Below, one piece after another: positions 9,634-21,679 of a stretch of DNA of 64,000 bases. Positions within the stretch are counted from its first letter, which is position 1, and every line of letters begins with the position of its first letter. The notes under the pieces were generated by a model. The model ran no database searches. It had not been told where the DNA came from and saw only the letters and a list, made by a program, of their open reading frames with translations. The stretch comes from Cycas panzhihuaensis (Eukaryota; Cycadophyta): NCBI GenBank assembly GCA_023213395.1, contig CM041465.1, forward strand, positions 59,899,741-59,963,740, given 5' to 3'. Position numbers and translations under genes: made by a program.

Positions 9634-11518
9634 ATGGCCATGTTGAGTTTCATAGAGATGATGACTCGTGAGGACAAGTAGATCTTAACGAGGTGTGGCA
9701 TGCTGAAGGTCACGATGACGCCTCAATACACATCAGACCAGAGGCTACTAGTGGATATAGTGTCTCATTGGGATAGACGGAGGCATGTCTTCCATCTACC
9801 CAAGTAGGGGATGTATCAGTGACACCAGGTGACATCAAGAGGATACTGGGGGTGATGACGACAGGGAGGCCAACAACACTAGAAGCGCTGCCTAGCAATG
9901 AGGCAGCACATAGGGAGGCCGCTACTTTCTTCACGGGCTCAAACAGGTGGGAGAGGAGAGGTATCCCTCTCTAGAGCATGGTGATCTCAGGGATTCCTTG
10001 CGTGAGGAAGTTGATTACATTGTGCGTTATGTTCCAGATATCCCAGAAACAGAACTATAGGGACATACCGAGTGACTGAATGGACGCAATACGAAGATGT
10101 GAGACAGGAGAGAGGTTGGATTGGGCTACCCTCATAGCGGCGAACCTCATCGCATAGCTAGACGTTATTCGGGTAGCAGGGAAGGGGGGCTTATCATATA
10201 GCATGCTATTACAGTGCTGGTTTTTCGACCACTTTGGAGCAGTGGCGCCGACAGGGGGACCACACCCCATCTCAGAGTGGACCCCCATGGTACACAAATG
10301 GCAGACTAGATTCAGGGGGACCGAGGACCAGGCACATGTCCGTTGCTCGATGGAGGCCACATCACAGGACCTCCTCACCATGATTGACTATATAACAAAC
10401 CCATACAAAGCGGTGAGGTGGGACAGCGATGATGAGGCAGGGGGGGCAGGAGTAGCCCCAGGAGATGATGATGGAGGTGATGGAGGTGATGGGGCTGGGC
10501 CATCACGAGCTGTAGGAGAGGCAGGTCCATCAAGGACCTCGTGTGGAGAGGGAGGTCCGTCAGGGACCGCAGGAGGAGAGACGGGCCCCTCAAGAGCTGC
10601 AGAGGAGAGTAGGGGCCCACTGACACGGGCTCATAAATTGCGGATCGTCAGCAGATCTGGAGAGGCAGTTGCACCAACCGAGGAGAGGAGGGACGCCCCA
10701 ATAGCTGAGGCGGTGGCCGAGGAGGTACCAGAGGAGGAGGAGGTACCTGCAGCTGGTGGAGTACCCGGGGGAGAGGCAGTCAACCAAGTCGAGGAGACGA
10801 CGGTCGCACCAGGTGAGACACGACCTTCTCCTGTCATCGTTTGATTGCCAGATGTATATACATTGCTTTGGTTTTGATTTGACATGCATACAGACACGTA
10901 CTAACATGTGACGTGTTGGATTGCAGATATCCAAAGACTGGTGGAGGCCGTAGTCCGGGAGATGTTCTCCTGGGCCTACGCGGAGGGGCAGCCTCCCATC
11001 GAGGCAAGTGACGAGCCCAGATCGGCAGGCGCCCATACGGCAGCATTCGCCCTGTTGGTGAGGGCGAGAGATGTGTGGATTGCAGAGTCCCAGGAGCACG
11101 AGACACGTGCGGGACGCCTACAGGCAGAGCTAGATACTACCCGGGCTCAGAGGGACGCCCTATAGAGTTGGGCATGTGCATCGGAGGCCTGGGGAGGACC
11201 CGAGGGATGCAGAGCCGCATCTGACTAGCGGTGATGGAGGAGCGTCTCCGGGGGATGGAGGAGAGGCTCCGCAGTGTGGATGGTGATCGAGATCGTATCC
11301 AGGCCCGATACGATAGACTGGTGGACGAGGTGGCCTCGAGATCTTCGTGGAGCAGGACACATACACATACGATGGCGACGACCCCCAGGAGGCCACGGGA
11401 TGAGGGGAGCGAGGCGAGGAGCTCCCGGAGGTGCAAGAGGAGCCTAGGAGGGATGTGGTCCCCAGGAGAGGGATCACATCGGCCAGGAAATGACGCCCCA
11501 GAGACGGGGCAGCAGTAG
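9634..11518 (+). pseudogene. Antisense plant-mobile-domain (PMD) gene inside E3
   Basis: This gene runs opposite to the E3 gag-pol genes. The segment near 9688-9815 reads ILTRCGMLKV, then VSHWDRRRHVFHLP. After a frameshift near 9805 comes VTPGDIKRILGVMTTGRP. This is the signature of the plant mobile domain (PF10536 type). From 9819 to 10812 a single frame continues through WATLIAANL, LDVIRVAGKGGLSYSMLL and CWFFDHFG to a Gly/Glu-rich acidic tail, with stops at 9679, 9972, 10077 and near 10155. A 114-bp intron follows. The second exon (10927-11163, then 11231-11518 after a shift) encodes a charged coiled coil with repeated MEERLR. PMD proteins occur in host genes and in transposons; their role in retrotransposons is unknown. 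Start at 9634 is tentative. Confidence 0.8.
10813..10926 (+). other. Intron in the antisense PMD gene
   Basis: The donor is CACCAG|GTGAGA at 10812/10813. The acceptor is TTGGATTGCAG| ending at 10926. A perfect branch site TACTAAC lies about 20-25 bases before the acceptor. The upstream frame leaves one base and the downstream frame needs two, so splicing joins the two open frames in phase. Read through without splicing, the upstream frame stops at 10842-10844. Confidence 0.8.
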
Positions 11519-12245
11519 CGTAGATTGTAGGAGTTTTTGTTTTAGACAGGGGAAAGCACGGACCTCCAAGGAGTCACCATATGTAGTCACATGATTGTAC
11601 CCTCCCTGCAAGGACTCTGGCTTCCCACGAATGATGTACTATACCATTTGTATGCTATGACACATGATTATTACTTTTTATGTATATAGACGGGGTGATT
11701 GATACCCCATTTGATGTATGATGATGTGTATCATAACATGTGATGGATGATGTGTATTTATGTTTTCATGTTTATGTATGTGTATGTGTATGAGGGTGCA
11801 CGGATGCACGAGGATATGATTGATGATGTTTTGAGCTGATCATTGTATGATTTATGTGTTATGATATTTGTTTGAGCTATACACATTTCCTTTCATGCAA
11901 GGCCATATTCGTAGCAGAGGCACACACGATCACCATGAGTAGCGGCGATAGATACATGTGAAGCTAGGAGATAAGGCAGCACACATGTCCACATGTGAGC
12001 ATAGCAGGATATGCAAAGGAAATGCCAACAAGAGGGGAGTAACGACACCCCAGAGCGTCATCCTAATTGGGGGACGCCCAAATAGGAGAACGAGGTTCCC
12101 AAGGGAATGGGAACAAGGGTTTCGCGGGAGGAACCAAAAGGAACGAGAGAGCCACCCTAAGCCATTATTCCGCCTGTGGCTAAGAGGAATGGGAACAAGC
12201 TTAGGATGGTAGTTTAGGCTCATTTCGGAGCGTGGAAAAGACAAT
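11519..12245. other. E3 non-coding stretch between PMD gene and integrase
   Basis: No domain was found on either strand. Bases about 11690-11815 are a loose GATG/TGTATG-rich run. It lies between the 3' ends of two convergent genes (PMD on plus, integrase on minus) and may hold both 3' untranslated regions; no clear poly(A) signal could be assigned. Confidence 0.5.
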
Positions 12246-12252
12246 GAAGAAA

Positions 12253-13482
12253 TCATGTGTAGAATTTTTTGAGGAATTTCCCGTTAATGGCTTTCTCAAA
12301 TTCGAGGCCCTCCAGGGTGGCGATCCTATACGCGCCGTTATCGAGACTCTCGAGAACGACAAAGGGACCAACCCATTTGGGTCCGAATTTGGTCAAGCGG
12401 TCGTGAAGATATTCTAGCTTGAGGACATAGTCCCCAGGATACAAAGGACGAGAACGAAAGTGTTTATCGTAGGTCCTTTACGAGCGGGCTTTAGATGCGA
12501 GGTTAGCCTGGTAAACGGCTAAACGTCTCTCATCCAAGGCTTCGAGGTCTAAGAGGCGAGCCTGACGGATATACTCCTCATCGATAAGACCTCGAAGAGA
12601 AACTCGTAGAGAGGGGATCTCCACTTCCAATGGGAGTATCGCCTCGGTCCCGTAAACTAGGGAGAATGGAGTCATTCCCGTAGCAACACGGATAGAGGTA
12701 CGATAGGCCCATAAGGCGAAAGGGAGCTAGAGGTGCCAATCTTTCTGAGATTGAGCAACGGTTTTCTTTAGGATATTGATAAGAGTTTTATTGAATGCCT
12801 CAACCTGACCATTTGCCTGGGGGTAATAAGGAGAAGAGGTTTTGTGAGAGATCTTGAATTTCTCACAAAGTTCATCCATCTCCTTGTTACAAAAAGGGGT
12901 TTCGTTGTCGGTAATCAAGACGTCAGGAATCCCAAAGTGGCAAATCATATGCTGGTAGGCGAAAGTAGCTATCGTCTTCCCAAGGGTAGTAATCAGAGGA
13001 ATGGCTTCCACCCATTTTGTGAAGTATTCTGTGGCAGTCAAGATGAACTTGTGCTGCGACGAAGAGGGCGGTGATATGGCCCCGATGAGGTCCAACCCCC
13101 ATTAGGAGAAAGGCCATGGCAATATGATGGGATGAAGAGCCTCGGAAGGCACGTGGGAGATGTTGGCGTGCTCTTGGCATCACCGACATCTCAAGGCGTA
13201 GGCATGAGCGTCCTTCAAGAGGGACGGCCAATAGTAGCCCATATGAAGGATCCTTTGGGCCATGGATTGGCCCCCAAAGTGGCCCCCACAAATTCCATGG
13301 TGGCATTCGCGAAGTATCTGGTCCGCTTCGTTAGGAGTGACACAACAGAGGAGAATCCCGTCAAAGGATCTCTTGTACAATACTTCATCCATGAGGAAGT
13401 ATTGCCTAGCGATGGTCCGAATGCGTGACCTAACCTTGTTACTGGCTTCTGGGCAGTCCTGCTGCTGAGTAAGGTACCGCAT
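12253..13482 (-). pseudogene. E3 integrase (Gypsy), interrupted
   Basis: In minus-strand order, 13180-13482 holds the zinc-binding region with ECHHGICGGHFGGQSMAQRI and a downstream CR pair. Bases 12727-13095 hold the core, with MDLIGAISPP at the first acidic site, DVLITDNETPFCNKEMDEL at the second and PQANGQVEAFNKTL containing the glutamate. Bases 12478-12675 (TPFSLVYGTEAILPLEVE) and 12253-12444 (PGDYVLKLEY, KWVGPFVV, NGAYRI) form the C-terminal part. Most pieces share one frame and are separated by stops. Integrase after RNase H is the Gypsy order. No chromodomain is seen. Inactive as it stands. Confidence 0.88.
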
Positions 13483-13530
13483 GATGTCACCATACCACTC
13501 ACTATCAATGAGTGGATGGGAAGGAGTACC

Positions 13531-15022
13531 CTAAATGGTCAAGATAGACTCATCAGAAAGAGAGTCGTCAACGGGAGCATCAAACGAGTTAGGGATGGGG
13601 GCATCTGCGAGTTGTTCCGCCACTACCATCCCCTTCTTCGATTTCCTGTTGACGATGTGGAGGTCGAATTCCTGAAGGAGGACGGCCCAACAACCAGCCC
13701 TACCTATCAGGTCAGAACGGGTGAGTAAGTAACGCAAGGGATCGGATTGAACGATCACCTTGGTAGTGTTTCCAAGCAAGTAGTGCCTAAACTTCTTGGT
13801 CGCGTGAACCAAGGAGAGGCATTCCTTCTCAACTGGGGAGTAGTTGAGTTCGGTAGCCACGAGGGTGCGGCTGATGAAGTAGATGGCCCTCTCGACTCTC
13901 GAATCGTCCTCCTAGGCCAACATAGCGCCCAAGGACTCGTCGATCGCCGAGGTATAGAGAATGAAAGGCCTATCAAAGCAAGGGGGTGTCAAAGCAAGGG
14001 GGTGCCAACGTCGAAGTGGAAGCAAAGCCTTCCTTAAGTCCTTCGAAGGCTTGTTGGGCCTTAGCTGACCAAACAAACGGGGCTCCCTTCTTTAATAGGT
14101 TGGTAAGGGGTTTGACGTTCACGGCGAAGTTTGCCAAGAAACGCCTAAGGAAACCGAGTCTACCTAGAAACGACTTGATTTGTCGTTGAGTTCTAGGCGG
14201 CGGCATGTCAAGGATCGCCTTGACTTTGTCAGGGTCGATTTGAATTCCTTGCTTCGACACAAGGAACACAAGGAGTTTGCCAGAAGTGACGGCAACCACG
14301 CATTTGAGTGGGTTAAGACTTACGTGGTACTTGCGACATCGTGTGAAGATGGCCCGCAAGTCCAAAGGGTGATGGGCTCTAATGCGCGAGAGACCCATCA
14401 TGTCGTCCATAAAGACCTCCAACGTGTTGTTGATAAGGTCGTGAAAGAGGAAATGCATCGCCCTTTGATAAGTGGTGCCTACATTTTTTAGTCTGAAAGG
14501 CATTGCCTTGTAAGCAAAGGTACCCCACTGGGTGGTGAAGGCCGTCTTATGGCGGTCTTCGAGAGAGATTTGAATTTGGTTGTAACCAGAGAAGCCGTCC
14601 ATTAAGGACATGACTTCAAACCCGGCGGTTCGATCAATGATCTGATCGATAAAAGGGAGTGGGAAATTATCCTTACAACATGCATTGTTGATGTCACGGA
14701 AGTCAACGCATATCTGGATGGTCCCGTTCTTTTTAGCAACAGGAACGATGTTGGACGCCTATTTAGGGTAGTCAATGGAAGTAATGAGTCCTGCATCTAG
14801 AAGTTTCTCAACCTCCATTTTGATGGCGGCTGAGAGTTTAGGATGGAGAGGACGATGTTTCTGACGCACGGCGCAAGCGCCAAGAAGGGTGGTAAGGTTG
14901 TGGATGACAATGGAGCGGTCGATTCCCTTCATGTCAGAGTAATCCCACGCAAAAACATCTCGGAACTCCTGGAACAAAAGGAAATATTCCCTTACCTCAT
15001 CAGGAGAACATTCGGCCCCCAC
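13531..15022 (-). pseudogene. E3 reverse transcriptase and RNase H (Gypsy), interrupted
   Basis: The N-terminal lead at 14759-15022 reads FRDVFAWDYSDMKGIDRSI. The RT fingers near 14640-14720 read TIQICVDFRDINNACCKDN. The palm at 13973-14611 starts MSLMDGFSGYNQIQIS, has the catalytic FMDDM (in place of the usual YVDD, with both aspartates kept), and goes on to LGRLGFLRRFLANFAVNVKP and PFVWSAKAQQAFEGLKE. The RNase H at 13531-13860 has NYSPVEKECLSLVHATKKFR and VQSDPLRYLL. The connection between the two (13861-13972) is shifted. Reverse transcriptase copies element RNA to DNA in the particle. A frame change separates RT from RNase H. Confidence 0.9.
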
Positions 15023-15055
15023 CTTAATGACCTTACCCGGGGCGAGAACTATGTC

Positions 15056-16414
15056 CTAGGTTGCCCCCATGCACATGGCATTCCCCTCCTCGAAATAGAG
15101 GGGGGCAAGGTCAATGGGAGGAGACGGCACAGGAGATGGGATTGGGTCGGCAAGAGTGGACCCAATCGCTAAGACCTTTTGGTGGCCAAGCCTATAGTGT
15201 CCAGAAGGGAGGTTGGGCGCGGCGCCCGCTAAGTACTCAAGTAGAGCCTCATCATCTTCGAAGTAATCCACCCCGTGGATGATCTTACTTCGAATAGATG
15301 AGGTGCTAGAGGAAGTGGGATCGATGGGACCATGGTGGTCAGCAGACTGCCCAACATCCCCAAAAGACTCCAAGGAAGAGTCAGAAAGGGGCCCCTCGTA
15401 AGGGGCAAAAGGAAGTTCCTTGAAATCATCACCTGCAGGGGGTGATGAAGAGGAAGAGTCAAGGATCAGTGGGTCAATGCGTGCAATAACATGTGACACA
15501 AGCGGATGACTGGTCTCTCCAACAAGAGGAGTTCTAGGTTGGGACCTAAAACAAGGAGAGTGTCTCCTACTAGTGCGAAGGAAGGAAACCGGGTGAGGAA
15601 GGTCCTCGTCCTCGCCATAGGACTCGTCCTCGCTGAACATGGCAAGGTACCCATAGCTTCCGACACCAATAGGAGCGAAGCGGGTAAGACTCGAGGAAGA
15701 AGATGCGGGATCTTCTTCAGGATGAGATGAATCGGGAATGCCAATAGAACAAGCCGAGGCATGAGTAGAAGGGCCTTTGTCCCCCTTCACACGATCATGG
15801 CTCGCTTGGTTGGTTTGCCGAGATTGTTTAACAGGTGGGCATTCGCGGGAAACAAGCCTCATCCACCCGTCATGGACAAACTTGAGTCGCCCCCAGTGGG
15901 TTGAACACAAAGCTCCCATTTGATCGAGCCATGGTCGACCCAAAAGAAGATTGTAGTCGACGTCTACGTCGAGGACTACAATGTCGGCAAGGACTGTCTT
16001 ATCCTCGAGAGTGAGAGGGATCGAAACGAATCCTAGGGGAGTCTTCTCGCTACCATCGTAGCCTTGGCATCGCCATGGAACAGGTTCCAAGGCGGAAATG
16101 CCAAGCTCTTGCATAACGCGCAAGGGCATGGCATTAATGGAAGAACCGTTGTCAACAACGATCCTTTGCAAAGTGCAGTCAGGTGTGTTGATAGTAATGG
16201 TGAAAGGGAAGTTCCACTGGCGCTCCCTTTCACAAGGAGAAGGAAGGTCTTTAGGATCAAAGGAAATGACAGACTCACGACTTTGGGCGATACCCAAAGC
16301 GTGAACGGGCGCGTCACCCAATCCTAAAGCTTCCAAAAGGAGTGTCCGTTGTTCAGGACAACAGGACAACTTCTCAAGACGTCCATAATGGACATCCAGG
16401 CGGCCACAGTGCAA
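15056..16414 (-). pseudogene. E3 protease with long acidic linker (Gypsy)
   Basis: A 452-codon open stretch, the longest open frame in the window. The aspartic-protease active site is RIVVDNGSSINAMPLRVM, with Asp-Asn-Gly where many families have Asp-Ser/Thr-Gly; Asn at this place is common in Tat-like elements. The flap-side end is YNLLLGRPWLDQMGA. The remaining roughly 250 codons are a Ser/Asp/Glu-rich linker to reverse transcriptase (for example FSEDESYGEDEDLPHP) with no recognised domain. Upstream (16324-16650) another frame continues the gag end. The length and openness may reflect low stop density in GC-richer E3 rather than selection. Confidence 0.82.
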
Positions 16415-17649
16415 AGCTCATCGACAACAGAAAAGGCCTTCCCCTTTACCGTAGGTTGAGGAAGGGCTCTCCTGAAATCGTAGCGACCTAGACGAACGGG
16501 AACAGTCTTGGGAAGTAAAGGGACTTCCGAAAGGGAGGTTTCCTGAAGAGGATCGGGATGTGGAACAGACAAAGAGGCGCCAGCTGCCTCTTTAGCGGCT
16601 TGAGACCGAGTCAAGGTATATAAAGCGGTGGCCTCAAGCATCTGGATCACCTTCTTTCCCTTATTCTGGGACCCCGAACGTGAAGGGGTACAACGGTCTG
16701 GGGAATGTGAGGAAGAAGATGAACCCCGCGCGTCCTTCCCTTTACCGTGTGAAGGGCGTGGATTCGGAGATCTTCCCCGGTTCTGGTTGTTCTTTGGTTG
16801 AGAGTTGCGATCACGCTCCCTATGTTTGGGGAACGGATCCCGATGGACCGGTTGGTCGAGGTTGGGCCTTGAGGCCCGTTTAGGAGATGAGTCACGTTAT
16901 GAGGCATCCCTAGGATGTTGAACTCGACAACGCGAATTGTCATGGAAACATTCTCCATGAACGGAGCACCACTTCTTCTCAAGCGAGGAATTGGACTTCC
17001 TTGCCTGAGAAGACTAGGTGTTGCCGCCCTTGGGAGGAGCGGCTTGAGAAGCTTGTTGGATTGGTTTGTTGGATGTGGGCGACGAAGGAGCTTGAAGCTT
17101 AAGTTCCTTCATCGTACGTTCGAATGAATGTATGGCAGAGATAAGTGGGTCTAGGGTCTTCTCGGTTGAGTGGGAAGAAGACCTAGTGGATTGTTGTGGT
17201 TTAGTTTCTTTGGTTGGGGGAGGTGCCTCACATCGTTGTGAGGGCTTAAGGGGCTTCTTGAGTCCAGCGTGGATCTCAATAGCTTCAAGTGCTAAGCACT
17301 TCACGATGGCGGAATCACATGTGGTTGCCCCCATCTTAAGGACTTCCACATGGACTTCAAGGCGTAGCGCGTTAACGAAGAGGTCCCTCTTCAATTCCTT
17401 AAGCAAAGTAGCCTTAGTGCAATGGAGGAGGTCGTGGAATCGCCACACAAAGTCACGATTCATCTCATCGTGACCTTGCTTAAGTGAGAGGAGAGATTTC
17501 ATTCCACTCTCAAAAGGACGAGCCACATCAAAATAGTTGATGAACTCATCCACAAGTTGCTGGAATGAAAAGATGGAATGAGCAGGTAGGTGATAGAACC
17601 ATTTAAGGGCATCGCCTTGTAGGGATCGTGGAAATAGTTTCATTAATAT
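16415..17649 (-). pseudogene. E3 gag, capsid and C-terminal part
   Basis: The capsid (retrotransposon gag domain) opens just inside the E4 insertion site and reads MKLFPRSLQGDALKWFYHLP, then SIFSFQQLVDEFINYFD. The open part is 17014-17643. A degenerate zinc-knuckle-like segment, KWCSVHGECFHDNSRC, follows near 16960. Parts at 16647-16982 and 16324-16650 continue in other frames to a basic, Ser/Arg-rich region. The N-terminal part of the same gene is at 28001-29323 beyond E4. Gag forms the virus-like particle. Confidence 0.85.
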
Positions 17650-17654
17650 GTGAT

Positions 17655-18463
17655 TGTTGGCATTAAAATTGACTCAATGGCTGTGTGAGGACCAGAGGTA
17701 GGTCAGAGAACCCGAGTTGTGCACGGACTGTGAGGTACGCACGAGGCAAAACGGCAAAAACGAGCGCTCGGCACGAGGATGACAAAAAGCGCACTGAACG
17801 GCACGCATGACAGAATGTACCCCGGCGTAAGCGGAATCAAGCGGCGGTATGCATGACTCAGGGACCAAGTGAAGACCGGGAGGTGCTGACGACGCATTTT
17901 GACGCACGACCCAAAGGAATAATTAATTAAGAACAAACAAAGTGATTAAGTGAAGAGGTACGATTAATTGAAGAGGTACGCATGATCGAAGGGGTACTTA
18001 TGACAGATGATCATAACCCTTCACCAAAAGGTACCAACAGGAGTACTTAAGGAGGTACGATGATTCACACAGTTAAGGGTGAGAGCCGATATCAAGGGTA
18101 CGCAAGAGTACAGAGACAAGACGCATGACCGATTGGAGCATGGATATGTGATAAGTACCATCCGGTACGCATATGTACAAAAGGATCAGATGTCGTTGGA
18201 ATGCTCAGAATGCATTCCAAATTTTGTGTAATTGAACTGTTGAATTAATAAAAGAAAGAGTTACGGAAATTGGTGTATTCTTGGTGTGTGATGATGATTT
18301 GTCAAGTATGTATTGATTGCATCACTGTAACATTCTCGTGAATTTTATATGGAATGTATGTGGAATGTATAACCATGTTGACAAGGTCCTAAAACTAGAC
18401 TATAGCGCTGTAACCTTGACAAGTGCACCGATTCCACAAGGGCGTGAAATCTATAAGTCAACA
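17655..18463 (+). repeat. E4 5' LTR (809 bp)
   Basis: Starts TGTTGGCATTAAAATTGACT and ends CTATAAGTCAACA. It pairs with 27176-27995. The sequence immediately inside, TTGGTTCCGCTGCC (from 18464), occupies the primer-site position, but I could not assign it to a tRNA. An AATAAA signal is present near 18247 and is a candidate polyadenylation signal. Confidence 0.9.
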
Positions 18464-19028
18464 TTGGTTCCGCTGCCTACGTCCGCTTGAGGAGGGACAG
18501 ACCTAGGGGTCTCAAGAGGAAAAGAATGTGTAAAGGGCAGAGGACCCCGGCCGCCAGTGATGGCGGGTCAGAACTAAGCCACCGGCAGCCTGTGGGACCT
18601 TCCAATGCCACCTAAAAGGCCTTCAAGGTCAAGAGCCCCGAAGGATACTTCACCTAAGGAAAAGGAGACTAGTAGACAAAGGGCAATGAGATGGTCAAAG
18701 AAGCAAAACTCGGAAGGGCGAGGAGGTTAAGTTCGCAAAACAACGAGACTAAGGGACGGTCCGATTGAAGGATCCGAGGCAAGTGGAGCCCAGACACCTC
18801 GGGAAGAGGAAATCAATGGCGAGCATGGTATTGACACCGGCCCCAATTAGAGATGATTTGTTTAGCTTGGGAGATTGAAGGAAGCCATCGGTGGATGAAA
18901 AACATAAAGAGATCCTAACAAAGGGAAGTATACGGTGGAGGACAGCAGAAGGACCTAGGTGACAATGATAAGAAGGCGGAGGAAGGTCCCTCGGCATATT
19001 GGGAAAATAAGCTAACGAGACAATTTGT
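18464..19028 (+). other. E4 leader
   Basis: About 560 bases between the 5' LTR and the first gag-like frame. It is purine-rich in the second half. No domain is seen on either strand. Confidence 0.6.
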
Positions 19029-20280
19029 TTGAAGATTGACGGAAGGGGATCGGATCAATCTTACATTACGGTAACACCATTAACGATACAAGTTCCAGGT
19101 GTAGTGGAACCAATACACATAAAAACTCCATTCAAAAATCCGTTGTTTGGAAAGGATAGTACAGCGGTAGTTACTCCCAGTGCATCCCCAAAGGACGAAG
19201 GAGGGGAAAGATCACTACCAGGTGGGGGAAAGTTGCAATCTCCCAAAATGGACGATTACAGAGACTTTGGGAAACTAACCTTTAATGATACTTGAGAGCA
19301 TGTGTATTTGTTTCAAAACCTTATTGATGTCAAAAGATTACGGATGAAGATGAAATAAAAGCACGCTTCGCTTGTACCTTTGAGAGGAGTACCCTTGGCT
19401 TGGTACAAGGAAATAAACAAAATGAGCCATGGGGAAGATTAAGAAAGCGTTTGAGGAGAGATTTCAAAAGTTTCGAGTAATGAAGTCGTGGAAATCGCAT
19501 TCATGAGAAATCGTGCAGAGGCGGGGAATCCGTCTAACTTACATTAGCTGAATGAAGGTTATTGCAGCGAGTATGATCAACGAGACGATCATGATCATAA
19601 CATGAAGAATTACTTGGTGAGAGAATTTGAATGAGAAGTTGCGAGCTATGATGCATGCTCATTCGCTAAAGTCATTCAAGAATGCCCAGGATCTGGCATT
19701 AGATTTCGAGATGGAAATGGATGCCCAAGCAGGAGGACAAGATTCCTTCTTTGTTAAGATTGCAATATGAGATCGAGAGTGAAGCAGAATCAAGATTACA
19801 ATTCACCCTTCCGCGGTAGGGTAGCAGAAGAGGAATCTGAATTGGAGGCACTAAGGAAAGAGGTAGCCCGATTGAAAATCAGAAATAATCGGGAAGAAGA
19901 AGAGACACCGAAGAAGAAAGAGCACAGGAAGGGTGACTAAGTGGTGTCATATTTGTGAAGAAAACTCACATACCACTCGGGAATGTGAGTTGAATTTAAA
20001 AAACGGTGCGGCGCACCAACAAGAGAAGTGGTGCCACATATGTGAGGTTGATACCCACACAACTAGGGATTGTTTCTACAATTCCAGGGGAAAAGCCTTC
20101 AGAGGTCGAGGTCGGGGAAGAGGCAACCCACCTCGGAACGTGTATACAACGAGGCGCACGAGCCCTCGAGGAAGAAACAATGGATGGGAAGATGCCTCAT
20201 CCGCCTCTGAGTTCGGACACCGGAAGTCCGAATGTCCGATGAAGTTAGAATACGAACAAAAGCCGTCAGGTATGTGGTAG
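19029..20280 (+). pseudogene. E4 gag with two CCHC zinc knuckles, broken
   Basis: The first open part (19029-19295) has the N-terminal region. A shifted capsid segment near 19355-19420 reads LVPLRGVPLAWYKEINK, the gag-domain core. At 19933-20280 two perfect CX2CX4HX4C knuckles occur in one frame, CHICEENSHTTREC and CHICEVDTHTTRDC, followed by an Arg/Gly-rich tail (GRGRGRGNPP). Double knuckles bind the genomic RNA in the particle. Stops and shifts between 19296 and 19932 break the gene. The same paired-knuckle arrangement appears in worn form in E8. Confidence 0.85.
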
Positions 20281-20427
20281 CATGCCCAAGCGACCACAAA
20301 GCGTAAGATTGCAAGGGTAAAGCGAAGGCAACTAATCTAATGACGATTGTGCGAAACGAAGAATGTGAAATTACAAAATAAGCGAGAAGAGAAAGTGGAT
20401 GAAGGATATCCAAACCCCCAAATGTAA

Positions 20428-21165
20428 ATGGATCGGTATAAACAAGCGAAACAAGTGTTGGATGGGTTAGTTCGGGATGAAAATATACTACCAATGAGTA
20501 AACGAGAAACAAAAATGTTTATGTTCGGAAAAACAAACCAAAAGAGCGGAAAAACTACGGAGGAATCGACGACAAAACCCCAAATGGTGCAAATGGAGGA
20601 GTTATTTAAAGGATTACCGGTAGAAGATATTCCTGAATGTTGTTCTTGATGGAGAATCTAGTGAAGCGATTCGATTGACTATTCCTCCGTCTCAAGTTAT
20701 TGATTGGATTAAAGGAGGTGTGTTGCAAGAGGAATTACCAAAAGTTTGAAACAAGTTATACCATCGTTTGACATGGATCCAATGGTAACCATGTTCGTAT
20801 TGGGAGAAACATTTCCTCGAGTCATTGTGGATGGAGGTGCAGCGGTAAATGTGTTACCAGCTGCAACATGGCGTAAATTGGGAAGCCCGGAGGCGGCAAC
20901 CTACTCATGAAGTTGGCCAATGAGTTCTTTGGTATGACCCATGGGTAGATTGGCCAATATAAAAGTAGGCGTGGCAGGGATAGTGGTAAGAGTTGACTTC
21001 ACGATAGTGGAAACGGAAAAAGGAACCACCCCCTACCCAGCGTTATTAGGAAGGCCATGGTTATACAAAACACAATGCCTTCAGAATTGGGAAAAGGTAA
21101 CCTTCACTTTATCGGACAAAGAACAACAAAGTAGTGCTACCAATACTGGGAAGAAGTTCGATTGA
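20428..21165 (+). pseudogene. E4 aspartic protease, broken
   Basis: The active-site segment VIVDGGAAVNVLP is at 20821-20859. The downstream block PALLGRPWLYKTQCLQNWEK lies in the open part 20941-21165. Between them are a stop and a shift. Bases 20428-20649 are an open, charged segment between gag and protease without a recognised domain. The protease processes the polyprotein. Confidence 0.8.
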
Positions 21166-21670
21166 AGTAATCCCAGACGAAGGATCCAAAGACAACAAGA
21201 TAAAGACAACATTTTCTTCCAATGAGGAAGAACACATCTTTCACATGACAGAAGAGCCCACCACGTCAAAGCAGCATCAGCATGAAGAACCAACGGATCT
21301 CGAAGAAATATACAACTCTTCGGATGACGAACACGGTATGAGGTTCGTGGATTATTGGCTTCAGGATGCATATGAAGTAAACTCTTCTTCTTTCAGATGT
21401 AATTTGTTATCTAAATCTGTATCTGTAAACATTGATGATAATTTAAATTCTTTTGAATATATGCTGACCAATGATCATTTGGAAATGGATAATAACCTAG
21501 ACCAACCAACCCTTAGTTTATCTAGTAATTTTCGTAGTTTTTTTCTAGTTAGTAGTAACCACGACATCCCATCTACTTGGTGTGGGTCTGAGGTAGATTC
21601 CCTACCCCCTTTTATACAACCCGGGAAGGAAGTAATATTCCTCCTCTTCTTCCTTAGAGGTACACCTTGA
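21134..21670 (+). pseudogene. E4 acidic linker frame of unknown function
   Basis: An open stretch of 178 codons after the protease, overlapping its end in another frame. It is rich in Glu, Asp and Ser (for example HEEPTDLEEIYNSSDDEH) and has no recognised domain. It sits where Tat-like elements have a variable linker between protease and reverse transcriptase. It ends at 21670, just before the gag-like insert. Confidence 0.5.
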
Positions 21671-21679
21671 CCATAAATC

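Noticed and set aside
10590-11106. Minus-strand frames of up to 169 codons opposite the PMD gene
   Set aside because: They are mirror frames of a GC-rich, low-stop region. They show no domain, while the plus strand shows the PMD gene and a phased intron.
15061-16327. Plus-strand frames opposite E3 protease
   Set aside because: They are shadows of the minus-strand protease and linker frame, without motifs.
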